From assembly GCF_005503015.1 (NCBI RefSeq), contig NZ_SCOL01000001.1, positions 186,001 to 250,000 of the forward strand: 64,000 bases of DNA, read 5' to 3'. The translations under genes and the position numbers were made by a program. Source of the stretch: Bacillus sp. E(2018). GTDB taxonomy: Bacteria > Bacillota > Bacilli > Bacillales > Fictibacillaceae. The stretch's first letter is position 1, and every line of letters begins with the position of its first letter. The notes beneath the pieces are model-generated. The model was not told the origin of the DNA and searched no databases. It saw only the letters and a program-made list of their open reading frames with translations. Shown in pieces: positions 17,876-27,200 of this stretch.

Positions 17876-19000
17876 ATGAAAATAGGAGTACCGACTGAGA
17901 TAAAAAATAATGAAAATCGAGTAGCGATGACACCTGCAGGCGTATTGAATCTTGTAGCATCCGGTCATGAAGTCTTTATCCAAAAAGGTGCTGGAATCGG
18001 ATCAGGTTTTACAGATGAAGAATACGAAAGTGCGGGTGGTGTGATTGTAGAAACACCGACTCAGGCGTGGTCGATGGATATGGTCATGAAAGTAAAAGAA
18101 CCGCTTCCTGAAGAGTACTGTTTTTTTCGAGAAGGTTTAATTTTATTCACTTATTTACATCTTGCGCCTGAGCCAGAACTAACAAAAGCATTAACGGACA
18201 ATAAAGTAGTTGGTATTGCCTACGAGACGGTTCAATTGCCGAACGGTACACTTCCACTCCTTACACCGATGAGTGAAGTGGCAGGAAGAATGTCGGCGCA
18301 GATAGGTGCTCAATTTTTAGAGAAGCCAAAAGGCGGGCTTGGCATCCTCTTAAGTGGAATACCTGGAGTAAGACGTGGGAAAGTAACGGTTATTGGAGGC
18401 GGAGTAGTTGGGACGAATGCTGCTAAGATCGCAATGGGTCTTGGAGCGGATGTCACGATCATTGATTTAAACCCCGAACGACTTCGTCAGCTTGATGATA
18501 TATTCGGTGTTGAGATCAACACGCTCATATCAAATCCACTCAATATCGCTCTTGCCGTTCAAGAATCAGCATTAGTGATTGGGGCCGTGTTAATTCCGGG
18601 AGCTCGGGCACCTAAGCTTGTGACCGAAGAGATGATTAAAGGCATGCAGCCAGGTTCTGTAATCGTAGATGTTGCCATTGATCAAGGCGGAATCTTTGAA
18701 ACGGTGGACCGTATCACAACACATGATAATCCGACTTATGAAAAGCATGGTGTTCTTCATTATGCAGTGGCTAACATGCCAGGCGCTGTTCCGAGAACTT
18801 CAACGATCGGTCTAACTAACGTAACGGTACCTTACGCTCTTCAAATCGCAAACAAAGGTTATGTTAAAGCGTGTTTAGATAATGAAGCTCTACTTAAAGG
18901 GATCAATACGTTAGATGGGTTCGTAACCTACAAAGCGGTTGCTGAATCTCATCAACTAGACTATAAAGATGCTGTTTCCATTCTAAAATCAAACAACTAG
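17876..19000 (+). CDS. ald: Alanine dehydrogenase
   Basis: NAD-dependent oxidative deamination of L-alanine to pyruvate and ammonia; needed for growth on alanine and for normal sporulation in B. subtilis. The N terminus [20 protein letters not shown] is characteristic, and the Rossmann GGGVVG lies at about 174-179, followed by the NAD-selecting acidic residue in [10 protein letters not shown]. 374 aa, full length. AAGGGAGGG precedes the ATG. About 210 bases upstream are AT-rich; TTGAAT - N18 - TATAGA ending near 17836 is a weak promoter candidate. Confidence 0.96.
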   Translation: MKIGVPTEIKNNENRVAMTPAGVLNLVASGHEVFIQKGAGIGSGFTDEEYESAGGVIVETPTQAWSMDMVMKVKEPLPEEYCFFREGLILFTYLHLAPEPELTKALTDNKVVGIAYETVQLPNGTLPLLTPMSEVAGRMSAQIGAQFLEKPKGGLGILLSGIPGVRRGKVTVIGGGVVGTNAAKIAMGLGADVTIIDLNPERLRQLDDIFGVEINTLISNPLNIALAVQESALVIGAVLIPGARAPKLVTEEMIKGMQPGSVIVDVAIDQGGIFETVDRITTHDNPTYEKHGVLHYAVANMPGAVPRTSTIGLTNVTVPYALQIANKGYVKACLDNEALLKGINTLDGFVTYKAVAESHQLDYKDAVSILKSNN

Positions 19001-19013
19001 ATAACATGAATAG

Positions 19014-19053
19014 AAAGTTCGCATTCCTTTTTTCTGGAATCGGACTTTTTTTC
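19014..19053 (+). terminator. Terminator of ald
   Basis: Imperfect hairpin AAAGTTCGCATTCC / GGAATCGGACTTT followed by a T run. Confidence 0.75.
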
Positions 19054-19122
19054 TGTTCTATAATAGGGTATGTACATTAGTAGTGTATTTCAGCGTTTAA
19101 TTTGAGGAGGGAGCATGTAATT

Positions 19123-19803
19123 ATGAAAGTGACATACCACGGACATTCTGTACTTGAAATTCAAACCGAGAAACATTCCATTTGGATCGACCCTTTTATT
19201 AACGGTAATGGACAAGCTAAGATCGAGGTTAAGGACGTAAAAGCTGATGTGATTCTTTTAACACACGGTCATAATGATCATGTAGGGGATACAGTTGAGA
19301 TCGCAAAAGCGAATAACAGCTTGGTCGTTGCGCCATTTGAACTTGCTGAGTACATACAAACACTCGGCGTAGAGGCACATCCTATGCACATCGGAGGAAG
19401 CCGAACATTTGATTTTGGAAAAGTAAAATTCACACAAGCCTTTCATGGATCAAGTTATTCACAAGAAGATGGCACTGTCGTATATACCGGAATGCCAGCG
19501 GGAATTTTATTCTCACATGATGGAAAAACGCTATACCATGCAGGAGATACAGCTCTATTCTCAGATATGAAATTAATCGGAGAGTTTGCAAAACCAGATC
19601 TTGCCTTCTTGCCTATTGGTGACAACTTTACGATGGGGCCAGAGGATGCATTAATCGCAGCAGAGTGGATCGGTGCAAAGGTGACCGTTCCCATCCATTA
19701 CAATACGTTTCCTGTGATTGAACAGGATCCAGAAACCTCATTCACATCCAAGCTTGGAAACAAAGGAAAAGTCCTTAAAAGCGGTGAAAGTATAAGCGTA
19801 TAA
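19123..19803 (+). CDS. ytkL: Metal-dependent hydrolase, UPF0173 (YtkL)
   Basis: Metallo-beta-lactamase fold protein of 226 aa. The metal motif THGHNDH is near residue 48, with further ligands in the HAGDTALF and [10 protein letters not shown] segments. The substrate is unknown; members are often called UPF0173 hydrolases. The ATG at 19123 lies nine bases after GGAGGGAG. An ATG-TAA start-stop pair at 19115-19120 falls between the ribosome site and this start. The order ald-ytkL-ytoI resembles other Bacillaceae. Confidence 0.9.
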   Translation: MKVTYHGHSVLEIQTEKHSIWIDPFINGNGQAKIEVKDVKADVILLTHGHNDHVGDTVEIAKANNSLVVAPFELAEYIQTLGVEAHPMHIGGSRTFDFGKVKFTQAFHGSSYSQEDGTVVYTGMPAGILFSHDGKTLYHAGDTALFSDMKLIGEFAKPDLAFLPIGDNFTMGPEDALIAAEWIGAKVTVPIHYNTFPVIEQDPETSFTSKLGNKGKVLKSGESISV

Positions 19804-19810
19804 TGATTCT

Positions 19811-19859
19811 AACCTCCCTTTCTATGCATATTGATGATAGTAAGGGAGGTTGTGTTTTT
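19811..19859 (+). promoter_or_regulatory. Perfect 10-bp inverted repeat that masks a ribosome site and resembles a terminator
   Basis: AACCTCCCTT (19811-19820) and AAGGGAGGTT (19842-19851) form the stem, followed by TGTGTTTTTT. The 3' arm is also the ribosome site of the gene starting at 19861. Confidence 0.65.
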
Positions 19860-19860
19860 T

Positions 19861-20103
19861 ATGAGACAAGAAAAAATAGCAAAAGTATTAATGTTGTTGG
19901 TGCTTCTCTATGTAGCGATACCTGTATTATCGTTTGACGGTCCTCTGCTGCAACAACTTTTCTCTGTAGCATGGGTGGCATTTGCGGGTATGCTTTTAGT
20001 CAGTCTTTTGTTTAAGAAAGATCCGACACGGAAAAGGGCTATTAAAAAGCAAATTATGACTTCAGATTCGAAAATGAAAAAAAGGATACACATGGAAAGT
20101 TGA
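19861..20103 (+). CDS. Small membrane protein with two transmembrane helices
   Basis: 80 aa. Two hydrophobic segments (about residues 7-23 and 33-52) are followed by a strongly basic tail rich in Lys and Arg, placing the C terminus inside by the positive-inside rule. I do not recognise the family. AAGGGAGGT lies 10 bases before the ATG at 19861, which is preferred over an in-frame upstream start inside the hairpin. The promoter of ytoI overlaps its stop codon. Confidence 0.65.
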   Translation: MRQEKIAKVLMLLVLLYVAIPVLSFDGPLLQQLFSVAWVAFAGMLLVSLLFKKDPTRKRAIKKQIMTSDSKMKKRIHMES

Positions 20104-20128
20104 GTTTCTGTTCTAATGCCTGTATAAT
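20100..20128 (+). promoter_or_regulatory. Sigma-A promoter of ytoI
   Basis: TTGAGT, 17 bp, TATAAT. The -35 overlaps the stop codon of the preceding small gene. Confidence 0.75.
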
Positions 20129-20185
20129 CTGTATTAGTCAAAGTAATAAAACAGATAGATACAGGTAGAAGGAACGGTGAATGTA

Positions 20186-21502
20186 ATGCTAACCAAGCAT
20201 GAACAAATATTACAACATATTTTGGACCTTGATGTCGGATCAAAAATCTCCGTTCGGCAAATTGCAAAAGATCTGACCGTTAGTGAAGGAACAGCTTATC
20301 GAGCGATAAAAGAAGCGGAAAATCAGGGTATCGTAAGTACGATCGAACGTGTGGGTACGATACGTATTGAAAGACAAGCAAAGAGTAATATTGAAAAGTT
20401 AACGTTTGCTGAAGTAGTGAATATTGTTGAAGGACAAGTACTTGGCGGGCGCGCTGGTCTTCATAAAACACTGCACAAATTTGTAATCGGAGCCATGAAA
20501 CTTGAAGCAATGATGCGCTATGTTGATGCAGGAAGTTTATTGATCGTAGGTAACCGTGTAAACGCTCATGAACTCGGACTAAAAGCAGGAAGTGCAATCT
20601 TAGTTACAGGTGGCTTTGATACAGAAGAAGAAGTGAAGCGACTCGCTGACGAGCTAGAACTTCCTGTTATCTCGACAAGCTATGATACCTTTACTGTTGC
20701 TACAATGATTAATAAAGCGATTCATGACCGTCTGATAAAGAAAGATATCGTTTTAGCATCCGATATTTTAATACCGATCGACGAGACTCATTATCTATAT
20801 CAACATGATAAAGTGCAGCGTTGGCACGAATTGAATCAACAAACGATGCATAGTCGTTATCCGGTTGTGGACCAAGGGAATCGCGTAACGGGTGTCGTCA
20901 CTTCTAAAGACATTATAGGGGTTCCTGTTTCCATGCAGGTTGAAAAAGTAATGACTCGTGCACCTTTAACCGTTACGGAAAAAACATCCGTTGCAGCTTG
21001 TGCTCATATGATGATCTGGGAAGGGATTGAACTACTTCCTGTTATCGGAACTTCTCATAAACTGATTGGAATTTTAACGAGACAAGATGTTTTAAAAGCG
21101 ATGCAGATGATGCAAAAGCAGCCTCAAGTAGGTGCTACTTTTGATGATCTTATAACAACAGAGTTAAAAGAGCAAAAGGTAGATAACGAAATCACTTACT
21201 TCTGTAGAATTACACCACAGATGACGAATCACCTAGGCACTGTTTCTTACGGTGTTTTAATGACTCTCGTAACTGAAACCGCTCGGAAAGCACTGAGAAA
21301 AATCAAAAAAGGCGACCTTGTTGTGGAAAATGTAACGTTTTACTATATTAAGCCCGTGCAGATTGATAGTGATATCGAACTGATTCCAAGAGTGCTAGAA
21401 GTGAGCCGGAAATTTGGAAAAGTAGATGTGGAAATCCATCATGATGGAAAGATTGTTGGTAAAGCAATGATGATGGCACAGTTGCTTGATCATCGATCAT
21501 AA
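20186..21502 (+). CDS. ytoI: Multi-domain regulator-like protein YtoI (HTH, DRTGG, CBS pair, hotdog)
   Basis: 438 aa. Order: a winged-helix-like region (about 5-60) including VSEGTAYRAIKEAE; a DRTGG domain (about 75-180); two CBS repeats (about 190-310), which usually bind adenine nucleotides; and a C-terminal thioesterase-like hotdog domain with HLGTVSYGVLMTLV. The architecture suggests a ligand-sensing regulator, but targets are not known. The start at 20186 agrees with the B. subtilis N terminus (TKHEQIL); GTG at 20177 is an alternative closer to AGAAGGA. Confidence 0.88.
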   Translation: MLTKHEQILQHILDLDVGSKISVRQIAKDLTVSEGTAYRAIKEAENQGIVSTIERVGTIRIERQAKSNIEKLTFAEVVNIVEGQVLGGRAGLHKTLHKFVIGAMKLEAMMRYVDAGSLLIVGNRVNAHELGLKAGSAILVTGGFDTEEEVKRLADELELPVISTSYDTFTVATMINKAIHDRLIKKDIVLASDILIPIDETHYLYQHDKVQRWHELNQQTMHSRYPVVDQGNRVTGVVTSKDIIGVPVSMQVEKVMTRAPLTVTEKTSVAACAHMMIWEGIELLPVIGTSHKLIGILTRQDVLKAMQMMQKQPQVGATFDDLITTELKEQKVDNEITYFCRITPQMTNHLGTVSYGVLMTLVTETARKALRKIKKGDLVVENVTFYYIKPVQIDSDIELIPRVLEVSRKFGKVDVEIHHDGKIVGKAMMMAQLLDHRS

Positions 21503-21530
21503 AAAAAAGTCCCTGCTTCAGGGACTTTTT
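21503..21530. terminator. Terminator between convergent ytoI and ytpI
   Basis: AAAAAAGTCCCTG / CAGGGACTTTTT hairpin with A and T runs on both sides. Confidence 0.9.
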
Positions 21531-21542
21531 GTTCATACGTAT

Positions 21543-21839
21543 TTAATTTTTCTGTGCTTCTTCACGTGCAAGTGTTAGGAAATGCTTGTACATCTTATAA
21601 TTCATGATTAACAGTACAATTCCATAGATTAAGAAGATAAGTGCCACCCAGAGCTGAACCCGTCCTTCAACAGCAGTGAGTTCGTTCAGACCGAAAGAAG
21701 CTAAGAATGAACCGAGTGCCATTTTTGCTTTTGTGCCAGTCCAGCGCTTTAAGAATGGTTCTTTTGCACGCACTTCGGAAACTTTATAGAACACATATAG
21801 AGCAAAAGAAAGTATAATTAGGATAATGAAAATAGGCAT
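21543..21839 (-). CDS. ytpI: YtpI family membrane protein
   Basis: 98 aa with three hydrophobic helices: an N-terminal one starting right after Met (PIFIILIILSFALYVFY), a weaker middle one (ALGSFLASFGLNEL) and a third (VALIFLIYGIVLLIMNY). It matches YtpI by length, topology and position between ytoI and nrnA. The ATG at 21839 follows GGGGGAA on the minus strand; upstream codons are the ribosome site itself. Function unknown. Confidence 0.82.
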   Translation of the reverse strand: MPIFIILIILSFALYVFYKVSEVRAKEPFLKRWTGTKAKMALGSFLASFGLNELTAVEGRVQLWVALIFLIYGIVLLIMNYKMYKHFLTLAREEAQKN

Positions 21840-21872
21840 TGAGAATTCCCCCACGTATTTACTCCACTATAT

Positions 21873-21886
21873 TGTAAACGTTTAAA
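21873..21886. promoter_or_regulatory. cre-like palindrome between ytpI and nrnA
   Basis: TGTAAACGTTTAAA contains the perfect palindrome TAAACGTTTA and matches 13 of 14 cre positions. Confidence 0.3.
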
Positions 21887-21924
21887 ACCATAATTGCCAC
21901 AACGACATCTAAAAGGAGTCTGCT

Positions 21925-22872
21925 ATGAAAGAACAAATCTTACAAAGAATTGAACAGTATGAAAAAATCATTATTCATCGGCATGTCAGACCAGACCCGG
22001 ATGCGCTTGGATCACAAGGTGGGCTTTCAGCGATCATAAAATCGAGCTATCCTCAAAAAGAAGTGTATGTGGTAGGGGAAGAGGAAGCAGGCCTCACATT
22101 TCTAAACACAATGGATGTTATAGAAGACGATGTTTACAAAGGGGCTTTAGTTATTATTTGCGATACTGCAAACTCTCCTCGAATCAGTGATCGTCGCTAT
22201 TCACTAGGAGATTTTGTAATTAAAATTGATCATCATCCAAATGAAGATCCTTATGGAGATTTAATTTGGGTGGATACTGAAGCAAGTTCTACATCAGAGA
22301 TGATCATGGATCTTTACATTTTCGGATCAACGTCGGGTCTAAAACTTGATAAACAGGCAGCAAGACTTATCTATGCCGGTATTATTGGTGACACGGGTCG
22401 CTTTTTATTTTCAAACACGACCCAAAAAACACATCATTATACAGCAGCGTTATTAGAGACGGGATTCTCACCATCAGAAATTCATGAAAATCTATATAAG
22501 ATTTCTGAGAAGCTCGTTCGGTTGAACGGATATGTTCTTCAAAACTTCTCGATTGTAGACAATTGTGTAGGGTATATCCACTTAACAAAAGATACCTTAA
22601 AAGAGTTCGGGACAACTCCTGGTGAAGCATCACTTTTAGTAAATTCTTTTTCACATGTTGAGGGATTGTTAGCGTGGGTGTTTTTTGTGGATGAACCAGA
22701 TCAGATCAGAGTAAGATTGCGATCGAAGGGTCCGGTTGTTAATAAGATCGCAGCCAAATTTAATGGTGGAGGACATCCGAGAGCGTCAGGAGCAACCGTT
22801 TATACGAAAGATGAAACAAAGTCTGTGCTAGCTGAACTTCGGAACCTCTGTAAAGAATATAAATCCAATTAA
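21925..22872 (+). CDS. nrnA: Bifunctional nanoRNase / pAp phosphatase NrnA
   Basis: DHH-DHHA1 phosphoesterase that degrades 2- to 5-nt RNAs and dephosphorylates 3'-phosphoadenosine 5'-phosphate. The DHH-family motifs RPDPDALGSQ (about residue 23), CDTAN (about 80) and DHHPNEDPYGD (about 104) carry the metal ligands; the C-terminal substrate motif FNGGGHPRASGAT is present. 315 aa. AAAAGGAG precedes the ATG. It is divergent from ytpI. Confidence 0.95.
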   Translation: MKEQILQRIEQYEKIIIHRHVRPDPDALGSQGGLSAIIKSSYPQKEVYVVGEEEAGLTFLNTMDVIEDDVYKGALVIICDTANSPRISDRRYSLGDFVIKIDHHPNEDPYGDLIWVDTEASSTSEMIMDLYIFGSTSGLKLDKQAARLIYAGIIGDTGRFLFSNTTQKTHHYTAALLETGFSPSEIHENLYKISEKLVRLNGYVLQNFSIVDNCVGYIHLTKDTLKEFGTTPGEASLLVNSFSHVEGLLAWVFFVDEPDQIRVRLRSKGPVVNKIAAKFNGGGHPRASGATVYTKDETKSVLAELRNLCKEYKSN

Positions 22873-22898
22873 AAAAGGCCTCATCGGGGGGCCTTTTT
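22871..22898. terminator. Terminator after nrnA
   Basis: AAAAAAGGCC / GGCCTTTTT stem, usable by nrnA and by the convergent small gene. Confidence 0.85.
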
Positions 22899-22917
22899 AT
22901 GCTTTAGCATGATATAT

Positions 22918-23103
22918 TTAGTTAGCTTTTTCAGGGATAAACCAAGAGCCAACATCCGTTACATCTTCATGCACTTTTAAGTTTAATTTTGCAAGCTCTC
23001 TCTTGATTAGGTCTGCTACTTCTTTCGTTTCTGCAAAAGCAGAAAAGCCATTCTGTAATTCCTTTACCTTTTCACGGGCAAGTTCTTTTCGATTGATAAT
23101 CAT
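22918..23103 (-). CDS. Uncharacterised 61-aa protein upstream of nrnA terminator
   Basis: Small charged protein, MIINRKELAREKVKELQ, mixed helical and strand character, no membrane segment. The ATG at 23103 follows GGGGGGAAAC on the minus strand. A conserved Bacillaceae small gene occupies this interval between nrnA and ytrI; I do not assign a name. Spacing to ytrI (129 bases) leaves co-transcription with ytrHI open. Confidence 0.6.
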   Translation of the reverse strand: MIINRKELAREKVKELQNGFSAFAETKEVADLIKRELAKLNLKVHEDVTDVGSWFIPEKAN

Positions 23104-23232
23104 GTAGTTTCCCCCCAATAATCACTCTTGAAATATTCTTTACACATATTTTATACAATTGAAGGAGGGATTGCCATTTCTTTGCCCAAAGATTCATAAA
23201 AACGTAATATTTCGACCATTATTTATGCATAA

Positions 23233-23745
23233 TCATTCACTGATCTTTGCTGAGATATAGATACGTAGAACACCTGTGTATAAATACAAATGGTCGATCT
23301 TGACATCATAAGCTTGCTCATCGTCATCGAGTCGGTACGTTTTATTTTCAATAGCTTGTACGAGTAAGGAATGGCTTTTTGCAAGTGTTTCTGTATCTTC
23401 ACCTATAAGATGCTCTAGGTCGTCTTCTACTGCTTTTGCTAAGTGCAGCCTTGTTAAGTTTGATAACTTTGAAGAATCTTGGTTTGAAAATCTTGCATTC
23501 ACTTCATGTAGTTTAAACTTCTTAGCAAGTTCTTTGTTTGCTTTTTCATCATCCGAAGTTAAGATTTCATTCTTCTTTTCTAAATCATTTATTTCTACCT
23601 GCTGGTTCTCGATTCTAACAATCAGCCTTTCATGAGCCAAACCGCCTTGTATTAAAAAAAAAGCCCAACCGATAATAAATCCGATCGCTATCCCAGCAAA
23701 AAAACGCTGGTAGCCTTTTCGTTGATATAGCGGGGGAATCCTCAT
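23233..23745 (-). CDS. ytrI: Sporulation membrane protein YtrI
   Basis: 170 aa: a basic N terminus (MRIPPLYQRKGYQRF), one transmembrane helix (about residues 17-35), then a coiled-coil rich extracytoplasmic or cytoplasmic domain. In B. subtilis the ytrHI pair is expressed in the mother cell and is needed for efficient sporulation. The start at 23745 is taken because its ATG shares one base with the ytrH stop (TGATG) and AGGAG lies upstream; this gives the conserved MRIPP start. Confidence 0.85.
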   Translation of the reverse strand: MRIPPLYQRKGYQRFFAGIAIGFIIGWAFFLIQGGLAHERLIVRIENQQVEINDLEKKNEILTSDDEKANKELAKKFKLHEVNARFSNQDSSKLSNLTRLHLAKAVEDDLEHLIGEDTETLAKSHSLLVQAIENKTYRLDDDEQAYDVKIDHLYLYTGVLRIYISAKISE

Positions 23746-24077
23746 CAGTTGATGTTCTCCTGGCTGAGCCATTGAATCAATTGCATGGCAGAATTAGCAC
23801 CAGCAATCGCTACGAAAATATAAGTTAATTGTTTGAAAATCTCTATAGTAGCGCCGTTTTCAAAACTTCTCTCAAAGTTCGTGATCGTATCAAACGTTCC
23901 ACCAATAGCAGCGACGATTGCCCATATTTTAAGTCTTTTCGCAAGTTCCATCATCTCTAGGATTGGGGCTTTTCCTACAAGAAAAGCGGCAAGACCGCCG
24001 ATTAAAGCTCCGCCCAACAACACACCGAAAGCTATAGCAAAATCTAATATGATATTTGCAAAAAATTCACGTACCAT
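23745..24077 (-). CDS. ytrH: Sporulation membrane protein YtrH
   Basis: 110 aa, glycine-rich, with two or three hydrophobic helices (FFANIILDFAIAFGVLLGGALIGG and later KIWAIVAAIGG and FVAIAGANSAM). The ATG at 24077 follows GAGGGGAGGT on the minus strand. First gene of the ytrHI pair, overlapping ytrI by one base, and divergent from dnaE. Confidence 0.88.
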   Translation of the reverse strand: MVREFFANIILDFAIAFGVLLGGALIGGLAAFLVGKAPILEMMELAKRLKIWAIVAAIGGTFDTITNFERSFENGATIEIFKQLTYIFVAIAGANSAMQLIQWLSQENIN

Positions 24078-24099
24078 GAGACAACCTCCCCTCTTAATC

Positions 24100-24128
24100 A
24101 ATGTATGGATAATAGGTGGAGTGTATGC
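24100..24128 (-). promoter_or_regulatory. Putative sigma-E promoter of ytrHI
   Basis: On the minus strand: GCATACA, 14 bp, CATACATT, close to the mother-cell pattern kmATATT - N14 - CATACAmT. The spacing to ytrH (about 23 bases) is reasonable. Confidence 0.5.
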
Positions 24129-24175
24129 TAATTTGAGAGAAAATGAATAATCGCTCGTTAATCACAACTGTTTCA

Positions 24176-24204
24176 TTAACACATGCGAACTTCTGTACTA
24201 TAAT
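24176..24204 (+). promoter_or_regulatory. Sigma-A promoter of dnaE with a LexA-like box in the spacer
   Basis: TTAACA, 17 bp, TATAAT. The spacer contains CGAACTTCTGTACT (24186-24199), which keeps the CGAAC half of the DinR/LexA consensus CGAACRNRYGTTYC and part of the other half. Confidence 0.6.
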
Positions 24205-24238
24205 GGAATGCAAACAGGTGCGTAAAGGAAGTGATGGT

Positions 24239-27200
24239 ATGGGATTTGTCCCACTGCATATACATAGTGAATACTCGCTTCTTGAAAGCTCTTGTCGAAT
24301 TGAAGAGCTTGTTCAATATGCAAAAGAGTTTGGATATACCTCGTTAGCTCTTACAGATAAATCAAATATGTACGGTGCTTTAAAATTTTATACTGCCTGT
24401 GTAAAAGCTGGCATCAAACCTATCATTGGGTTGGAAGCAAAAGTTGGAAGAAATCAAACTGATACAAAAGAGAAGATAAGTTCACACCATAAACTTCTAT
24501 TCTATGCAATGAACGTAGATGGGTATGAAAATTTATTAAAACTTACAACGCTTATGCAGACAAAGCTGGACGGAGAAGTGTCATCTCTTTCATATGAAGA
24601 AATATCAAAACATGCTGATGGTCTTATTGCTGTGTCTTCAGGTCTTGAAGGTGATATCCAGCAGCATCTTGCTCGTGAGGACTTTGACGACCACACATTA
24701 GATCGACTGCTTCAATTCTATAAAACGTGCTTTAAAGACCGCTTTTACCTTGGATTAGAAGATCACGATACAGGTATTGAGAAAACGATAAATCTTCAAC
24801 TGCAAAACCTTTCAAGGAAATATCTCATCCCTCTCGTTTGTATGCATGAAACGTATTATGTGAAAAGAGAGGATGCAGACGCACATGATATCCTGCTTTG
24901 CATCAAGCAAGGTGAGAAGAAAAATAATCGTGATCGTTTTAAATTGCAAACCGATGAGTTTTATTTTAAATCCCCATCAGAAATTGAACGTCAATTTTCC
25001 CATGCACAAGATGCATTAGATGAAACAGCCAAGCTGGCAGAAAGATGTTCACTAAAGCTTGACCTTGGTAACATAGCTTTGCCCAAATACCCTGTTCCTG
25101 ACAATAAGAACAGCTATGAATATCTAACTGAGCTTTGCAATCATGGACTTTTGAAACGGTACGAAAAAATAACACCTGAAATTAAAGACCGATTAACCTA
25201 CGAACTTAACATAATTAAAAACATGAACTTTGAAGACTATTTCTTGATCGTTTGGGATTTTATGAAATTTGCTCACGACGAAAAGATGATCACAGGACCA
25301 GGAAGAGGATCTGCAGCAGGTTCACTAGTCGCTTATGTTTTAAAGATCACCAATGTTGATCCTATACATCATCAATTAATCTTTGAGCGTTTCCTAAACC
25401 CTGAACGAATTACGATGCCGGATATTGATATCGACTTTCCTGATAACCGTCGTGACGAGGTACTAAGTTATGTAGCGCGTAAATATGGTACAGATTATGT
25501 CGCACAGATCATTACGTTTGGGACGTTAGCGGCAAGAGCGGCGATAAGGGATGCGGGCAGAGTCATGGATTTCGCGCCTGCGCTTATTGATCTTACTGCA
25601 AAGAACATTCCATCAAGACCTGGAATCACGTTGGAAAATGCGTTGAAAGAATCAGCCGGACTGCAACAGGCATACAAGACAGAACCTAATGTGAGAAAGT
25701 TAGTTGAGATTGCGATGACGCTAGAAGGTTTACCGAGGCACGCATCAACTCATGCCGCAGGTGTAGTCTTGTCGGGAGCACCTCTAGTTCAAAAAGTTCC
25801 TTTACAAACGGGTCATGACGGTATACCTCTAACACAATACAGTATGGAATGGCTTGAAGCTGCAGGCTTGTTGAAGATGGACTTTTTGGGCTTGCGAAAT
25901 TTATCGCTCATTGAAAACATCTTATGGGCGATCGAAGAAAATGAACATGTGAAGATTAGTCTGAATGAAATTCCATTTAACGATGCTAAAACATATGAGC
26001 TTCTTGCAAAAGGAGATACTACAGGCGTGTTTCAGCTAGAGTCTGACGGGATGAGAAAAGTTCTGCAGCAGCTTAAGCCGACGGAGTTTGAAGATATCGT
26101 AGCCGTAAATGCTCTGTACCGGCCAGGTCCGATGCAGAATATTCCTGATTATATCGCGGGTAAACACCGTCAGAAGACTGTAAAATACATGCATCCTGAT
26201 CTGGAACCGATTCTACAATCAACATACGGAGTAATCGTCTATCAAGAACAGATCATGCAGATTGCAACAAAAGCAGCTGGATTCACACTAGGAGAAGCAG
26301 ATTTACTGAGAAGAGCAGTAGGCAAGAAGAAAAGGGATATTCTTCTACGTGAAAGGCAGCACTTTGTTGCAGGGTGTTTAGAGCAAGGATATGATGAGAA
26401 ATCTGCAGATGGACTATATGACTTGATCGTTCGTTTTGCTGATTATGGATTTCCTAGGAGCCATGCTGTTGCATACAGTGTGATCGCCTATCAACTTGCC
26501 TTTTTAAAGGCGAACTATCCTGCCTATTTTATGGCTGCCCTGCTTTCAAGTGTTATCGGCAATCATGATAAAGTAAATCAATATATTAAAGAATCTGAGC
26601 AAAGAGGCATACCTGTTCTTCCACCATCTATAAAAAAAGGCAGCGAAATTTTTAATTCAAACGGATCTACTATCACATTTGGTCTGTTGGCAATAAAAAA
26701 TGTTGGGTACAATGCAATAAGGATGTTGTTGACAGAGAACGAAAAAGAAACGTTTCATGATCTGTTTGATATCTGTTCACGATGTCCTCAAAAAGTTGTG
26801 AATAAACGTACACTTGAATCATTAATTTTTGCAGGAGCTCTGGATGAATTGGGACAAGATAGAGCAGTGCTGCTAGCTTCATTAGAAACTGCGATTGAAT
26901 ATGGAGAAGAGTTTCAGGAGATCTCACGCAAGAACCAGATGTATCTATTTGATGATGACATTAATCTGCCTAAACCTTCCTATGTTTCCGTTCAACCTTT
27001 TCAAGAAAGTGAAAAACTTAAGTTCGAAAAAGAAGCTTTAGGCTTTTTCTTTTCTTCACATCCGCTGCAGCGATATCGAATGACCTTAAGCAGCTGGAAG
27101 GCGGTTCACATTAGTGAACTAAAAGAAAAAAGTTCATCCGTGCGTCTAGGTGTTCTAGTGGATAAAGTGCGAGCGATAAAAACAAAAAAAGGAGAACTCA

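Noticed and set aside
19115..19120. ATG-TAA start-stop between the ytkL ribosome site and start
   Set aside because: Start-stop elements can regulate, but six bases of this kind arise often by chance and nothing else supports it.
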